Below, piece after piece: positions 8,014 to 16,882 of a stretch of 64,000 nt of DNA (the stretch's first letter is position 1; every line of letters begins with the position of its first letter). The notes beneath the pieces are model-generated. The model ran no database searches. It worked only from the letters and a program-made list of their open reading frames with translations, and was not told the origin of the DNA. Source of the stretch: Mesobacillus harenae (lineage in GTDB: Bacteria > Bacillota > Bacilli > Bacillales > Cytobacillaceae); NCBI RefSeq assembly GCF_013343715.1, contig NZ_JABUNR010000019.1, forward strand, positions 33,276-97,275. The letters run 5' to 3'. Made by a program: the position numbers and the translations under genes.

Positions 8014-9837
8014 ATGAAAAGAGTAGGATTCTTTCGGTCGATTCACCATAAATTTGTCATTATCTATGTTCTGCTCATTCTAATTGCTATGCAAATTATC
8101 GGTGTTTATTTTGTCAGAGAGCTGGAAGATACGCTTCTGCAAAACTTTCAGCATTCACTTAAGGAAAGGGTCAATCTGCTCACATATGATATTGAAGAGG
8201 AAATGGTTAAGGAACGCGGTAAGGATGATCCTACATTAGAGGAAGACATCCGAAAAACGCTGCGGGATCATAACGCATCAGACATATCGGAAATTCGGGT
8301 AATTGACGCGGGAAGCTTCAGAATCATTGGGACCTCAGCTTCTAACCAGGGAATCGTAGGACAAAGGACAACTGAATTAAAAATTAAGCGCTCCATTGTG
8401 CTGGAAAAAGAAGAAGGTATTATTCAGGTAGATACGAAGACTGGCAAAAGAGTCTGGGTCCAATCAACTCCAATTCTATCAAATGGTGAAGTGGTTGGTG
8501 CAGTCCACCTTGTTGCTAAAATAGAAAACGTATTTGCCCAAATGAGGGATATCAATAAGATTCTTGCAACAGGTACTGCGATTGCATTAATTTTCACCGC
8601 TATTCTTGGCGTTTTGCTTGCACAGACCATCACAAGACCAATTGTTGATATGAGAAAACAAGCTTTAGCAATGACACGCGGGAATTTTTCCAGAAAAGTT
8701 AAAGTGTATGGCGAAGATGAAATTGGACAGCTTGCCATCACATTTAACAACTTGACGAAAAAATTGCAGGAAGCCCAGGCTACAACTGAAGGTGAAAAGA
8801 GGAAGCTCTCATCTGTCCTTTCTTACATGACCGACGGAGTGTTAGCCACTGACCGGAAGGGGCGGGTAATCCTTATCAATGACCCCGCTGCTGAAATGCT
8901 GAATGTTTCACGTGAAACAGTATTATCTCAGCCAATTGTATCTGTCATTGGCCTCGAAGAAGAGTACACTTTTGAAGATCTCTTACAGGAACAGGAATCC
9001 GTTATTTTAGACTATAGTACTAAAAATAAACCCTATATTTTAAGAGCCAATTTCTCTGTTATTCAAAAAGAGACTGGGTTTGTAAATGGGGTGATTGCTG
9101 TTCTGCATGATATTACCGAACAAGAGAAAATTGACATGGAAAGACGTGAGTTTGTTGCTAATGTTTCACATGAGCTGCGGACTCCGCTAACCACCATGAG
9201 AAGCTATCTGGAAGCCCTGGCTGAGGGAGCCTGGAGAGATGAAGAAATTGCACCAAATTTCCTTCATACTACTCAGACAGAAACAGAGCGAATGATTCGG
9301 CTTGTCAATGACTTGCTTCAGTTATCAAAAATGGACAGCAGGGATTATTCACTTAAAAAAGAATGGGTTAACTTCCCAGTCTTTTTCAACCGAATTATAG
9401 ACCGCTTTGAACTTTCAAAGGAACAAAATGTTATTTTTCAGCGAAAGCTGCCTGAGCAGACGATTTTTGTAGAGATTGATGAAGATAAGCTGACTCAGGT
9501 CTTATATAATATTATTTCAAATGCAATGAAATATTCTCCTGAAGGCGGTCAAATTACTTTTTCCGTTGAAGAACAGGAAGAACGGATTATCGTCAGCGTC
9601 TCAGACGAAGGTGTCGGAATTCCGAAGGATAATCTGGAAAAGGTTTTTGACAGGTTTTATCGAGTTGATAAAGCACGGACCCGAAAGCTAGGAGGCACTG
9701 GCCTTGGACTTGCCATAGCCAAAGAGATGGTTAACGCCCACGGGGGTCAAATATGGGCGGAAAGTGTGGAAGGAAAAGGAACGGTTATCTCGTTTAGTCT
9801 TCCGTATGTCCGTTCTGAAGAGGATGATTGGTCATGA
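8014..9837 (+). CDS. walK: Sensor histidine kinase WalK (YycG)
   Basis: A 607-residue membrane kinase that phosphorylates WalR. Transmembrane segments at about 13-33 and 183-204 bracket an extracellular Cache/PAS-like sensor. They are followed by HAMP (205-257, TRPIVDMRKQALAMTRG), a cytoplasmic PAS (about 265-365), HisKA with His386 in ANVSHELRTPLTTM, and the ATPase domain with N box NAMKYSPEGG, DEGVGIP and GTGLGLAIAKE. In B. subtilis activity is modulated by division-septum localisation and by WalH and WalI. The stop overlaps the walH start. Confidence 0.98.
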   Translation: MKRVGFFRSIHHKFVIIYVLLILIAMQIIGVYFVRELEDTLLQNFQHSLKERVNLLTYDIEEEMVKERGKDDPTLEEDIRKTLRDHNASDISEIRVIDAGSFRIIGTSASNQGIVGQRTTELKIKRSIVLEKEEGIIQVDTKTGKRVWVQSTPILSNGEVVGAVHLVAKIENVFAQMRDINKILATGTAIALIFTAILGVLLAQTITRPIVDMRKQALAMTRGNFSRKVKVYGEDEIGQLAITFNNLTKKLQEAQATTEGEKRKLSSVLSYMTDGVLATDRKGRVILINDPAAEMLNVSRETVLSQPIVSVIGLEEEYTFEDLLQEQESVILDYSTKNKPYILRANFSVIQKETGFVNGVIAVLHDITEQEKIDMERREFVANVSHELRTPLTTMRSYLEALAEGAWRDEEIAPNFLHTTQTETERMIRLVNDLLQLSKMDSRDYSLKKEWVNFPVFFNRIIDRFELSKEQNVIFQRKLPEQTIFVEIDEDKLTQVLYNIISNAMKYSPEGGQITFSVEEQEERIIVSVSDEGVGIPKDNLEKVFDRFYRVDKARTRKLGGTGLGLAIAKEMVNAHGGQIWAESVEGKGTVISFSLPYVRSEEDDWS

Positions 9838-11147
9838 CATATGAAGGTATAAAAAGCATCATTTTAACATTTCTAATTGTCTTGAGCGGAACACTCACAT
9901 GGGCTATTTGGACCTATCAGCCCAATTATGAATCTATACAAAAAAACAATGTCGTTAATCCTGTTGCTCTAAGTGAAGCAAGAGAATTAAAGAAAATCGT
10001 AAAACCTGATCAGGTTGTTTTCCATATTGATGACCAGCATTTCGGCACGGTTGACAGTACCTATATTGATAAGCTTATAACTTCCATGGGGAAATGGAAT
10101 TTATACGATATTAAAAATAACAACCGACGGAATGAAGGAAATGGAGAAATGCTTAACGGGAACGGAAAAGTGGAAATTATATTTCCGGATGAAGTGCCGG
10201 TAACCCTTTATAACAAGGTGTTAAATTTTGAAGAGACAGATATCCCCCGATTTTCCTTTGATCGCATTATTATTAATGCACAATCTGAAGAAAATCAGGA
10301 GGGAACAATATACTTTGCCTCTAGTAATAGCGAGCAGATTTATATCAGCAGTTTTAGCCCTCAACATCTTAATGATTTTATTAATCAATTTTATAAGCAG
10401 GCAAATAAACTAAATCTCTATTTCCCTTATGAGACGGCTAATAAGGCTAAATATTTGCCAGTACAAGAAACCGAAATGGTTAGGTATAGATACTACCCTA
10501 ACCCGCTGGATTCTGATAAATTCAAAGATGCACTATTTAATGATCCTAGTTTTGTGCAAAGAAGTCCTGTTGAGGATGGCGAAGAATTTACAGATGATAC
10601 AAGCAGAATGGCCGTTAATTACGGAACCAATATGATTTATTATATTAACCCGACTAACGAGAGTGAAGTGACTATCGGGACTAATGATATTTTAAAAAAG
10701 AGTATTGATTTTGTTGACGGTCATAGCGGCTGGACGGATGCTTATCGCTATTCTTATAAGGATGATTTAAACAGGCAGGTAATTTTCAGGCTATATAGCA
10801 GTGATGGCTATCCAATTTTTAATCCATTTGGAATGTCAGAAATTTATCAAATGTGGAGTCAAAATGAGATCAATCAATATATCCGGCCACGGTTTAATCT
10901 TGAACTGCCGCTGCAGCCGGATATGAATACAGTAACTGTTCCGTCAGGACAAACAGCACTTGATTTTATCCAGGCCAGTCCCAATTTTAATCCTGATCTC
11001 TTTGAGGATATAACCTTGGGCTATAACATGATATCAGATCCTAAAGATTCGTCGCTCATTTTATTGGAGCCTGCCTGGTTTTATCTTTACCAAAACAACT
11101 GGCAGCAAATAACGTTTGAGGGAGGGATAAATAATGGATTGGAGTAG
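9834..11147 (+). CDS. walH: WalRK regulator WalH (YycH)
   Basis: A 437-residue membrane-anchored extracytoplasmic protein that restrains WalK in B. subtilis, acting with WalI. One transmembrane helix (about 5-25, IKSIILTFLIVLSGTLTWAI) is followed by a large extracellular part. I chose ATG 9834, which overlaps the walK TGA; a TTG two codons upstream lacks any advantage. The gene overlaps walI by 14 bases, as in related operons. Sequence divergence in this family is high, so the call rests on length, topology and position. Confidence 0.93.
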   Translation: MTYEGIKSIILTFLIVLSGTLTWAIWTYQPNYESIQKNNVVNPVALSEARELKKIVKPDQVVFHIDDQHFGTVDSTYIDKLITSMGKWNLYDIKNNNRRNEGNGEMLNGNGKVEIIFPDEVPVTLYNKVLNFEETDIPRFSFDRIIINAQSEENQEGTIYFASSNSEQIYISSFSPQHLNDFINQFYKQANKLNLYFPYETANKAKYLPVQETEMVRYRYYPNPLDSDKFKDALFNDPSFVQRSPVEDGEEFTDDTSRMAVNYGTNMIYYINPTNESEVTIGTNDILKKSIDFVDGHSGWTDAYRYSYKDDLNRQVIFRLYSSDGYPIFNPFGMSEIYQMWSQNEINQYIRPRFNLELPLQPDMNTVTVPSGQTALDFIQASPNFNPDLFEDITLGYNMISDPKDSSLILLEPAWFYLYQNNWQQITFEGGINNGLE

Positions 11148-11919
11148 GATTAAATCCATTTTTATTTTGACTTTCTTCATTTTAAACGTTTATTTGGCCT
11201 ATCAATTTTTTAATGTCAGGGATGCCGCAAAATATGAATATATTAAAGAGGCATCATTTGAAGAAAAGCTGAAAAACGATGATATTCAGTATAAAGATCT
11301 TCCAAAGGAACAGGAAAAGACTCAGTATATTAGTGTAAAGCCAAAACAATTCTTAGAAAGTGAGCTGCCTGAAAGAGAAGGTGAGCTTCAAACATTAAGA
11401 AATGGCGGGACTTTGCTTGAAGTAATTTTTGAAAACCCGATAAAATTACCTTCGAAATTTGATCCTACCCAGTTTAGTGCGTATATCAAACAAAATATTG
11501 AAAATGGAGATCAATATACCTTCTGGGAGAAAAATGACGTTAATCGTACGATTACGTTCTATCAGCAATCTGAAGGCAGGACATTCTATCAAAATATATA
11601 CGGGAAGCTAATTTTTACTTTTAATGAAGATGGCGGGATTGTTTCTTACCAGCAGACATTTTTAGAAGTGAATGAACAGCTCGGGGAGAAACAGGAATTG
11701 CTATCAGCCCTTAGAGCAATTGAAACACTCTACAATAGAGGATTACTGGAGCCGAAAAGTGAGATTACCAAAATTGAACTGGGTTACGCAACAATCGTTC
11801 AATTATCGGCGTCACAGCAAGTGCTAGCTCCAACTTGGAGATTCGTCATTAACGGCGAAGAAAATCTTTATGTGCATGCCTTTGAAGGACAAGTCATCCA
11901 ATTTGGCGAAGAAATTTAA
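11134..11919 (+). CDS. walI: WalRK regulator WalI (YycI)
   Basis: A 261-residue protein with one N-terminal membrane helix (about 5-24, KSIFILTFFILNVYLAYQFF) and an extracellular domain. WalI forms a complex with WalH and the membrane helices of WalK and dampens kinase output. The start is ATG 11134 inside the end of walH with GGAGGG upstream, so translation is coupled. No truncation is visible. Confidence 0.93.
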   Translation: MDWSRIKSIFILTFFILNVYLAYQFFNVRDAAKYEYIKEASFEEKLKNDDIQYKDLPKEQEKTQYISVKPKQFLESELPEREGELQTLRNGGTLLEVIFENPIKLPSKFDPTQFSAYIKQNIENGDQYTFWEKNDVNRTITFYQQSEGRTFYQNIYGKLIFTFNEDGGIVSYQQTFLEVNEQLGEKQELLSALRAIETLYNRGLLEPKSEITKIELGYATIVQLSASQQVLAPTWRFVINGEENLYVHAFEGQVIQFGEEI

Positions 11920-11937
11920 TAAGTGGAGTGAAGCTAT

Positions 11938-12732
11938 ATGTCATTGCAGTTTAGTGTTCTCGCCAGCGGGAGTACTGGCAATGCAGTCTACGTTGAAACC
12001 GGGGAACATTCCTTTTTAATAGACGCTGGTTTAAGCGGGAAGCAGATGGAAGCATTATTTGAACAAATTGGCAGGGACATCAAAAAGTTATCTGGAATTT
12101 TAGTAACCCATGAGCACAGCGATCACATCAAAGGTCTTGGGGTCCTAGCAAGAAGATACAAGGTTCCGATTTTTGCTAACGATAAGACGTGGCAGGCAAT
12201 GGACAAACTGGTAGGAGAAATCCCCATGGAGCAAAAATTCACTTTTGGAATGGAAACCGTGAAAAGTTTTGGTTCACTTGATATCGAATCATTTGGGGTT
12301 TCACACGATGCAGCAGAGCCTATGTTTTATGTTTTTCATCATGAAGGAAAGAAACTTGCTTTGATGACCGATACAGGCTATGTAAGTGATAGGATGAAAG
12401 GAATCATCTCTAATGCGAATGTATTTGTATTTGAAAGCAATCATGACGTCCAAATGCTGAGAATGTGCCGATACCCATGGAATATAAAACGCCGTATTTT
12501 AAGCGATGTTGGACATGTTTCTAATGAGGACGCCGCAATCGCAATGAGCGAAGTAATTGGAGATCAATCTAAACGCATCTATCTTGCTCATCTAAGCCTT
12601 GATAACAACATGAAGGACTTAGCCAAAATGTCGGTTGCACAGACCCTTGAAAGTCGAGGAGTGGCCGTAGGCGAGCAAATCAGCCTCTATGATACGGATC
12701 CAAAAAGGCCCACCCCATTAACAGCCGTATAA
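11938..12732 (+). CDS. walJ: Metallo-beta-lactamase-fold hydrolase WalJ (YycJ)
   Basis: A 264-residue member of the MBL superfamily. The metal site motif THEHSDH (about residues 58-64) is intact, with further ligands in VSHDAAEP and the ASGSTGNA N-terminus of the YycJ branch. In the family it is described as a 5'-3' nuclease-like protein linked to coordination of cell division, wall synthesis and mismatch repair. It is the last gene of the wal operon, 18 bases after walI. Confidence 0.95.
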   Translation: MSLQFSVLASGSTGNAVYVETGEHSFLIDAGLSGKQMEALFEQIGRDIKKLSGILVTHEHSDHIKGLGVLARRYKVPIFANDKTWQAMDKLVGEIPMEQKFTFGMETVKSFGSLDIESFGVSHDAAEPMFYVFHHEGKKLALMTDTGYVSDRMKGIISNANVFVFESNHDVQMLRMCRYPWNIKRRILSDVGHVSNEDAAIAMSEVIGDQSKRIYLAHLSLDNNMKDLAKMSVAQTLESRGVAVGEQISLYDTDPKRPTPLTAV

Positions 12733-13147
12733 AAGAAGAATCCTAGGAATGAACAGCAGATAATTTCAGCTTTTCATTCCTTTTTCTAAGTATAAGTATT
12801 TGGACGTTGAGTACTGCCCAGCGCCTGGCGACTAGTATACGGCGTTAAACAGGCGCTTACGCTTTTGTTTATCGTCCAGCTCCAGCGCCTAGCGACTAGT
12901 ATACTTCGCTCACCTCCCTATGATAAGTCAACATCGAATCGCCTCCGCTCTTCGTGTTTCCTTTATCTCAGTCGGTGTGCTCCAGTCTATACGTCGCTAA
13001 ACAGGCGCTTACGCTTTTGTTTATTTGTGACCAAAAAAGCAATTTATGCAATTCAGTGAATTTTATTTAGAATTACACAACAAACGGAGTATAATATTTA
13101 TGAAATAGGGAAAATATCTCATAGCAATTGTTTTGGAGAAAGGATTG
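12733..13147. other. Gap before htrA, mostly intergenic repeat
   Basis: The gap is filled mainly by the repeat at 12820-13022. A weak hairpin from GGAATGAACAG and the T-rich segment after it, just past walJ (about 12745-12790), may terminate the wal operon. The last 120 bases hold the presumed htrA promoter region. Confidence 0.5.
12820..13022 (+). repeat. Bacillus-type intergenic repeat, nested double copy
   Basis: A full copy (about 12882-13022) runs from CAGCTCCAGCGCCTAGCGAC through TATGATAAGTCAACATCGAA to CAGGCGCTTACGCTTTTG. It is preceded by an internally deleted copy (12820-12878) with the same two ends. The same sequence occurs inverted at 48466-48606, as a short form at 56066-56122, and degraded at 42573-42730. 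There is no coding capacity. Confidence 0.8.
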
Positions 13148-14401
13148 GTGAACTTGGGATATTACGATCAGGATGATCAAAACCGGTATAAGCCCTCAAA
13201 GGGCAAAAAGTCAGGTATCTTTTTTTCCAGTCTTGCAGGTGCTATTATTGGTGCACTTTTAATCATCATTTCAGTGCCTGCTCTATCTGAGTATGGTCTT
13301 CTTCCATATCAGGTCGAGCCTGCAAATAACCAAGGGACAGACCAAACTGAAAATGATTCGGCCCAGGAAGAAGAAGGAACTAATGAAGCGGTGGAAGCAT
13401 CAAGAAATGTTTCCTTGAGCGTTTTTTCAGAAATTACTCAAGCAGTTGATAAAACAGGAGAAGCCGTTGTAGGGATAACCAATATTCAAAGCGCAGGAAG
13501 CTTTTGGTCAGAAAATCCAGGTGAAGCTGGGACCGGATCTGGTGTCATCTATGAAAGACAAGGTGACAAAGCCTATGTTGTTACTAACCACCACGTTGTT
13601 GACGGTGCAGAAGAGATTGAGGTAAGCCTTAGTGATGGCACAAAGATTCCTGCTGAACTGCTTGGCAGTGATATTTGGACCGACCTTGCCGTTCTGGAAA
13701 TCCCCGCTGAACATGTTAAAATAACGGCTGAATTTGGGAACTCAGATAATCTGAAACCAGGGGAGCCCGTAATTGCGATTGGGAATCCATTAGGTCTCAC
13801 TTTTTCAGGATCAGTTACGCAGGGTATTATCTCGGGGGTAGAGCGTGCGATTCCAGTTGATATTAATCAGGACGGGATTGCGGATTGGCAGGCAGAGGTT
13901 CTTCAGACAGATGCTGCCATTAACCCTGGAAACAGCGGTGGAGCATTAATCAATATTGATGGAAAAGTTATCGGAATAAACTCTATGAAAATTGCCCAGC
14001 AGGCGGTTGAGGGGATCGGTCTTTCCATTCCCATTAACTACGCTCGTCCGATTATCGAGGATCTGCAACAGTTTGGCGAAGTTAAACGTCCGTATATGGG
14101 TGTCGATTTAAGAGCCGTAAATGAAATTCCGGGGCACTACCAGCAAGAGCTTAATCTTCCAGAAGATATAAATTACGGGGTCATTCTCCGTCAGGTACAG
14201 CCGGATTCTCCTGCTGAACGTGCAGGTTTGCAAGAGATGGATGTTATTGTAGAGATGGATGGAGATACGATAAAAGATGTTATCGACCTTCGTAAACATT
14301 TATATAATAAAAAGAAGATTGGTGAAGAGTTGAGTATTAAATTTTATCGAAATGGCACAATAGAAGAAACAACCATGACCCTCGGGGGAGAAACATTATA
14401 A
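13148..14401 (+). CDS. htrA: HtrA-like membrane serine protease
   Basis: A membrane-anchored DegP/HtrA quality-control protease. A hydrophobic anchor (about 20-40, SSLAGAIIGALLIIISVPAL) precedes an acidic linker, then the trypsin-like domain with GTGSGVIYE and the triad His149 (NHHVVDG), Asp179 (TDLAVLE) and Ser263 (NPGNSGGAL). One PDZ domain follows (about 310-410). The start is uncertain: GTG 13148 with GGAG nine bases upstream, or TTG 13154 with AAAGGA nine bases upstream; earlier TTGs overlap the ribosome site. Synteny after walJ matches B. subtilis YyxA. Confidence 0.93.
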   Translation: MNLGYYDQDDQNRYKPSKGKKSGIFFSSLAGAIIGALLIIISVPALSEYGLLPYQVEPANNQGTDQTENDSAQEEEGTNEAVEASRNVSLSVFSEITQAVDKTGEAVVGITNIQSAGSFWSENPGEAGTGSGVIYERQGDKAYVVTNHHVVDGAEEIEVSLSDGTKIPAELLGSDIWTDLAVLEIPAEHVKITAEFGNSDNLKPGEPVIAIGNPLGLTFSGSVTQGIISGVERAIPVDINQDGIADWQAEVLQTDAAINPGNSGGALINIDGKVIGINSMKIAQQAVEGIGLSIPINYARPIIEDLQQFGEVKRPYMGVDLRAVNEIPGHYQQELNLPEDINYGVILRQVQPDSPAERAGLQEMDVIVEMDGDTIKDVIDLRKHLYNKKKIGEELSIKFYRNGTIEETTMTLGGETL

Positions 14402-14421
14402 TTCACAATAGTGGATAACCT

Positions 14422-14460
14422 AAAAGCAGAAAGCTGATCAAGCTTTTCTGCTTTTTATTT
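14422..14460 (+). terminator. Terminator after htrA
   Basis: A long stem AAAAGCAGAAAGCT / AGCTTTTCTGCTTTT with one bulged base, loop GATCA, followed by TATTTT. Confidence 0.85.
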
Positions 14461-14510
14461 TAATGATAAGATGGGTTGTGGATAAATGTTAGCGAAGGGA
14501 GCTTGTAAAC

Positions 14511-14672
14511 GTGATTTATTCTTGTGATGAACATATTGATTTAGCCCTTGATATAGCGGTTGATGAGTTTGAAATAGCACCAAAATTAACAAAAATACCA
14601 GACGGAGAAACGCCGGAACATACCTGTGGATATTGTGAAAATCCTGCAATATATATTGTGGCGAACGAATGA
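14511..14672 (+). CDS. CxxH/CxxC small protein (BA_5709 family)
   Basis: A 53-codon gene starting GTG 14511, nine bases after GAAGGGAG. The product begins MIYSCDEHIDLALDIAVDEF and contains the pairs C-D-E-H (residues 5-8) and C-G-Y-C (39-42), which could form one zinc site. This matches the small CxxH/CxxC protein family found between htrA and rlmH in many Bacilli. Its function is unknown. Two of the DnaA boxes lie in or beside the coding sequence (14625 and 14685). Confidence 0.88.
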   Translation: MIYSCDEHIDLALDIAVDEFEIAPKLTKIPDGETPEHTCGYCENPAIYIVANE

Positions 14673-14762
14673 TCTCATACAACATGTGGATATCGGTGTG
14701 AATATGTGGATAACTATTGTGGATAACTTGTTTGTAAACTGTTTGTAAAGTGGGGACGGCCT

Positions 14763-15242
14763 GTGAATATCTCAATTGTAACGGTAGGAAAACTAAAAGA
14801 AAAATATTTAAAACAAGGTATTGAGGAATATTTAAAACGGCTGGGCAGCTATGCGAAGGTGGATATAATTGAAGTTTCAGATGAAAAAGCTCCTGAGGAA
14901 CTAAGTGAAGTTGAAATGGGCCAGGTGAAACAAAAAGAAGGCGAGCGCCTGCTTGCAAAAATCAGCCCTGATACATACGTGATTGCACTGGCCATAAATG
15001 GAAAATTAAAATCATCAGAAGAACTGGCAGATGGTTTAGATAAACTAGCTACATACGGAAAGAGCAAAATTGCCTTTGTGATTGGCGGTTCACTAGGCCT
15101 TAGTGATGAAATTCTCCGAAGATCAGACGAGCAGCTCAGCTTTTCTAAAATGACCTTTCCTCATCAGCTAATGAGGCTCATTCTGGTAGAGCAAATTTAT
15201 AGAGCATTTAGGATCAATAGGGGTGAACCGTATCATAAGTAA
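14763..15242 (+). CDS. rlmH: 23S rRNA pseudouridine-1915 N3-methyltransferase
   Basis: SPOUT-fold methyltransferase that modifies helix 69 of 23S rRNA. The 159-residue length is exact for the family. MNISIVTVGKLKEKY starts the protein; FVIGGSLGLSDE and the SFSKMTFPHQLMR knot segment bind S-adenosylmethionine; the end is RINRGEPYHK. The start is GTG 14763. The 3' end of this gene is the integration site of SCC elements in staphylococci, but no second copy of the site is visible here. Confidence 0.98.
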   Translation: MNISIVTVGKLKEKYLKQGIEEYLKRLGSYAKVDIIEVSDEKAPEELSEVEMGQVKQKEGERLLAKISPDTYVIALAINGKLKSSEELADGLDKLATYGKSKIAFVIGGSLGLSDEILRRSDEQLSFSKMTFPHQLMRLILVEQIYRAFRINRGEPYHK

Positions 15243-15254
15243 GTTTTAGTCCAA

Positions 15255-15280
15255 TGCCTCTCCTTAGGGTTGGGGAGGCA
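15255..15280 (+). terminator. Hairpin after rlmH
   Basis: A stem TGCCTCTCC / GGGGAGGCA at 15255-15280, with one mismatch or bulge and a short loop. It has no clean T-run, so termination is uncertain. Confidence 0.5.
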
Positions 15281-16030
15281 GATTATAATTAGTTTTCTTA
15301 ACGGGAATATAAATGATAAGAACAACAGCATTCTAGATATAATAAAAATAGATTTAGATAAATCTAAGAACTATTAAACCCCTCAAATTCTTCTTCTATA
15401 TTAACTCTCATCAAGTCTTGGTTTGCCTTGGAATTTCTCCAATTTAAGACACATTAAACTTCTTTTTACCACTCATTAATTTAAAAAAGTCTTTCCAAAG
15501 TTCAAACGGATAAACAAAGGAGATGATTCATTCAGTTTCTGTAGTTAGTCCATCTGTTTAAATGAATTTTTAGTATATTGAGAGTCATGTAAAAGGCAGG
15601 CACTGCTAATGGATAGGAGAAGGGATGCTATGGGATTTGATTAGGAGTACCAGTGGCAAGATGGTTAGACAAGTAAATTTCTTAACTAGTCGTTAAAAAA
15701 GATGCTGATTCCCGTGAGAGTTCGCTTTTATCGGTTGGGGGGATCGGGTTAAGCAATTAGATCTGATAAATAGGCGGAAAAATTACCCTTAATTGGTTAA
15801 TAGCTCTGATGATAGGATTAAATAGACGGAGAAATTTCCCTTATTTGACTCGAATAACGTAAAAATAGGTAATTTACTTTATATAGGCGGAAAAACTCCC
15901 CCTATTTACCCCAACATGAGCTCGATTTTACATTTAACGGAACAATCTCCTCTTATTTTTCTACCGCTGGTTACTTAGTTAAGCACGCACACGAATTCTT
16001 TTTTAAACCCAAGGGAGCTAATTAAGTTTT
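15281..16030. other. Non-coding accessory stretch after rlmH
   Basis: About 750 bases without a credible reading frame on either strand. The 5' part is featureless A/T-rich sequence; from 15771 it holds four copies of a short repeat, annotated separately. It could be the residue of lost genes. Confidence 0.5.
15771..15959 (+). repeat. Four iterated ~24-bp units, TAGRCGGARAAATT-type
   Basis: Units start near 15771, 15823, 15884 and 15935, that is, every 51-61 bases. Each reads roughly TAGGCGGAAAAATTTCCC followed by TTATTT; the fourth is the most divergent (AACGGAACAATCTCCTC). Conservation is confined to the unit while the spacers differ. The purpose is unknown. Confidence 0.7.
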
Positions 16031-16038
16031 ATTATAAA

Positions 16039-16067
16039 CAAACCCTGATAAGTGTTTTCAGGGTTTG
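16039..16067 (-). terminator. Hairpin after SDR remnant
   Basis: Perfect stem CAAACCCTGA / TCAGGGTTTG with a 9-base loop, followed on the minus strand by TTTATAAT. It is probably the original terminator of the decayed SDR gene. Confidence 0.6.
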
Positions 16068-16084
16068 TATTATAACATCATTAT

Positions 16085-16441
16085 TTAGTATGAAGTCCAG
16101 CCTGCGTCAGCTGCGATTACTTGTCCATTTATGAAACTTGACTCCTCAGAACCTAAGAAAACAGCAAGTTGAGCAATTTCATCTGGCTTACCTACTCGTG
16201 GCATTGTACTGCTGCCAGTCATTTGGCGGCCATATCCAAATTCTGACACATCTGTCATAGAGGCTCCGATGTTAGTCTCAACACCACCGGGGGCAATACC
16301 GTTACAACGGATACCTGATAGAGCATACATATATGCAGTATTTTTTGTTAGTCCAGTTACAGCGTGTTTAGAGGCTGTATACGCAGCATCTGCACGTCCC
16401 CCCGTATGCCGCCTGCTGAAAGTAAATGAGCTTTTAAACAA
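16085..16441 (-). pseudogene. Truncated short-chain dehydrogenase (SDR)
   Basis: The 118-codon frame carries only the C-terminal half of a classical SDR. YTASKHAVTGLTKNTA contains the catalytic YxxxK, followed by GIRCNGIAPGGVETNI and a normal C-terminus FINGQVIAADAGWTSY. The N-terminal Rossmann half with the TGxxxGxG cofactor motif and the catalytic Ser is missing. The first ~17 codons do not look like SDR sequence. A normal family member has about 250 residues, so this is a 5'-deleted remnant. No ribosome site precedes the frame. Confidence 0.85.
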
Positions 16442-16882
16442 AGGTAAAGTAAAAGATAATCCACTTTGCTAGTTGTTCCTGTATTTATCGATTACACTGA
16501 TATAGTAAAATAAAGTAGGTATATGCGAAAGACGAAGAAAGAAAAGAGTCAAAAAATTGCGAATTCCAAAAGCTAGCTAAAAGTATAAACATTCTGAGGT
16601 TTATTAATAAAGATAAAGGCCTTAACCTTATTAAAACCCTCGTTTCCGTGTACTAGTTTGACCTTTTGGACGGACTTCTCACTTTTACCAGCTTTAATAA
16701 GTTTAAAATTATCAGATAAAAGTAGATATTTTAACCTATTAATAATTATAATAGAATATGTATGGTTATAATTATTAATTAGACAGAAAAGAAGTGTTCC
16801 TTGGTCGCGCCATGCTTTTTGTACACCTCAGGCAGGAGCGCCTATATCTTTCTGCAAATTTTACAATATAAGGGTGGTAAAA
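16442..16882. other. Gap between SDR remnant and mqo
   Basis: About 440 A/T-rich bases. No reading frame or RNA gene is evident. A short GC-richer patch at 16799-16845 (GTCGCGCC, AGGAGCGCC) stands out just ahead of mqo. I see no convincing promoter consensus. Confidence 0.45.

Larger units (their letters stand above)
14410..14726 (+). promoter_or_regulatory. Cluster of six DnaA boxes
   Basis: TGTGGATAA (the complement of the DnaA box TTATCCACA) occurs perfectly at 14477-14485, 14705-14713 and 14718-14726. One-mismatch versions occur at 14410-14418 (AGTGGATAA), 14625-14633 and 14685-14693 (both TGTGGATAT). All six point the same way and fall within 317 bases. A DnaA-box cluster at this locus (yydA, the rlmH gene) is known in B. 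subtilis, where oriC-proximal clusters titrate DnaA. The function here is inferred. Confidence 0.75.

Noticed and set aside
12865..13059. Short plus-strand frame between walJ and htrA
   Set aside because: It reads through the Bacillus intergenic repeat and has no start signals.
14455..14958. 167-codon minus-strand frame opposite the CxxH/CxxC gene and rlmH
   Set aside because: It is a shadow of real plus-strand genes and terminator sequence, rich in H, Q and P from low-complexity complement.
15222..15245. SCC-type attachment site at the 3' end of rlmH
   Set aside because: The 3' end (GAACCGTATCATAAGTAA) resembles the staphylococcal site, but I found no second copy downstream and no ccr recombinase, so no SCC element can be claimed.
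15771..15959. CRISPR array
   Set aside because: Units differ at many positions, spacers vary in length and no cas gene is present.
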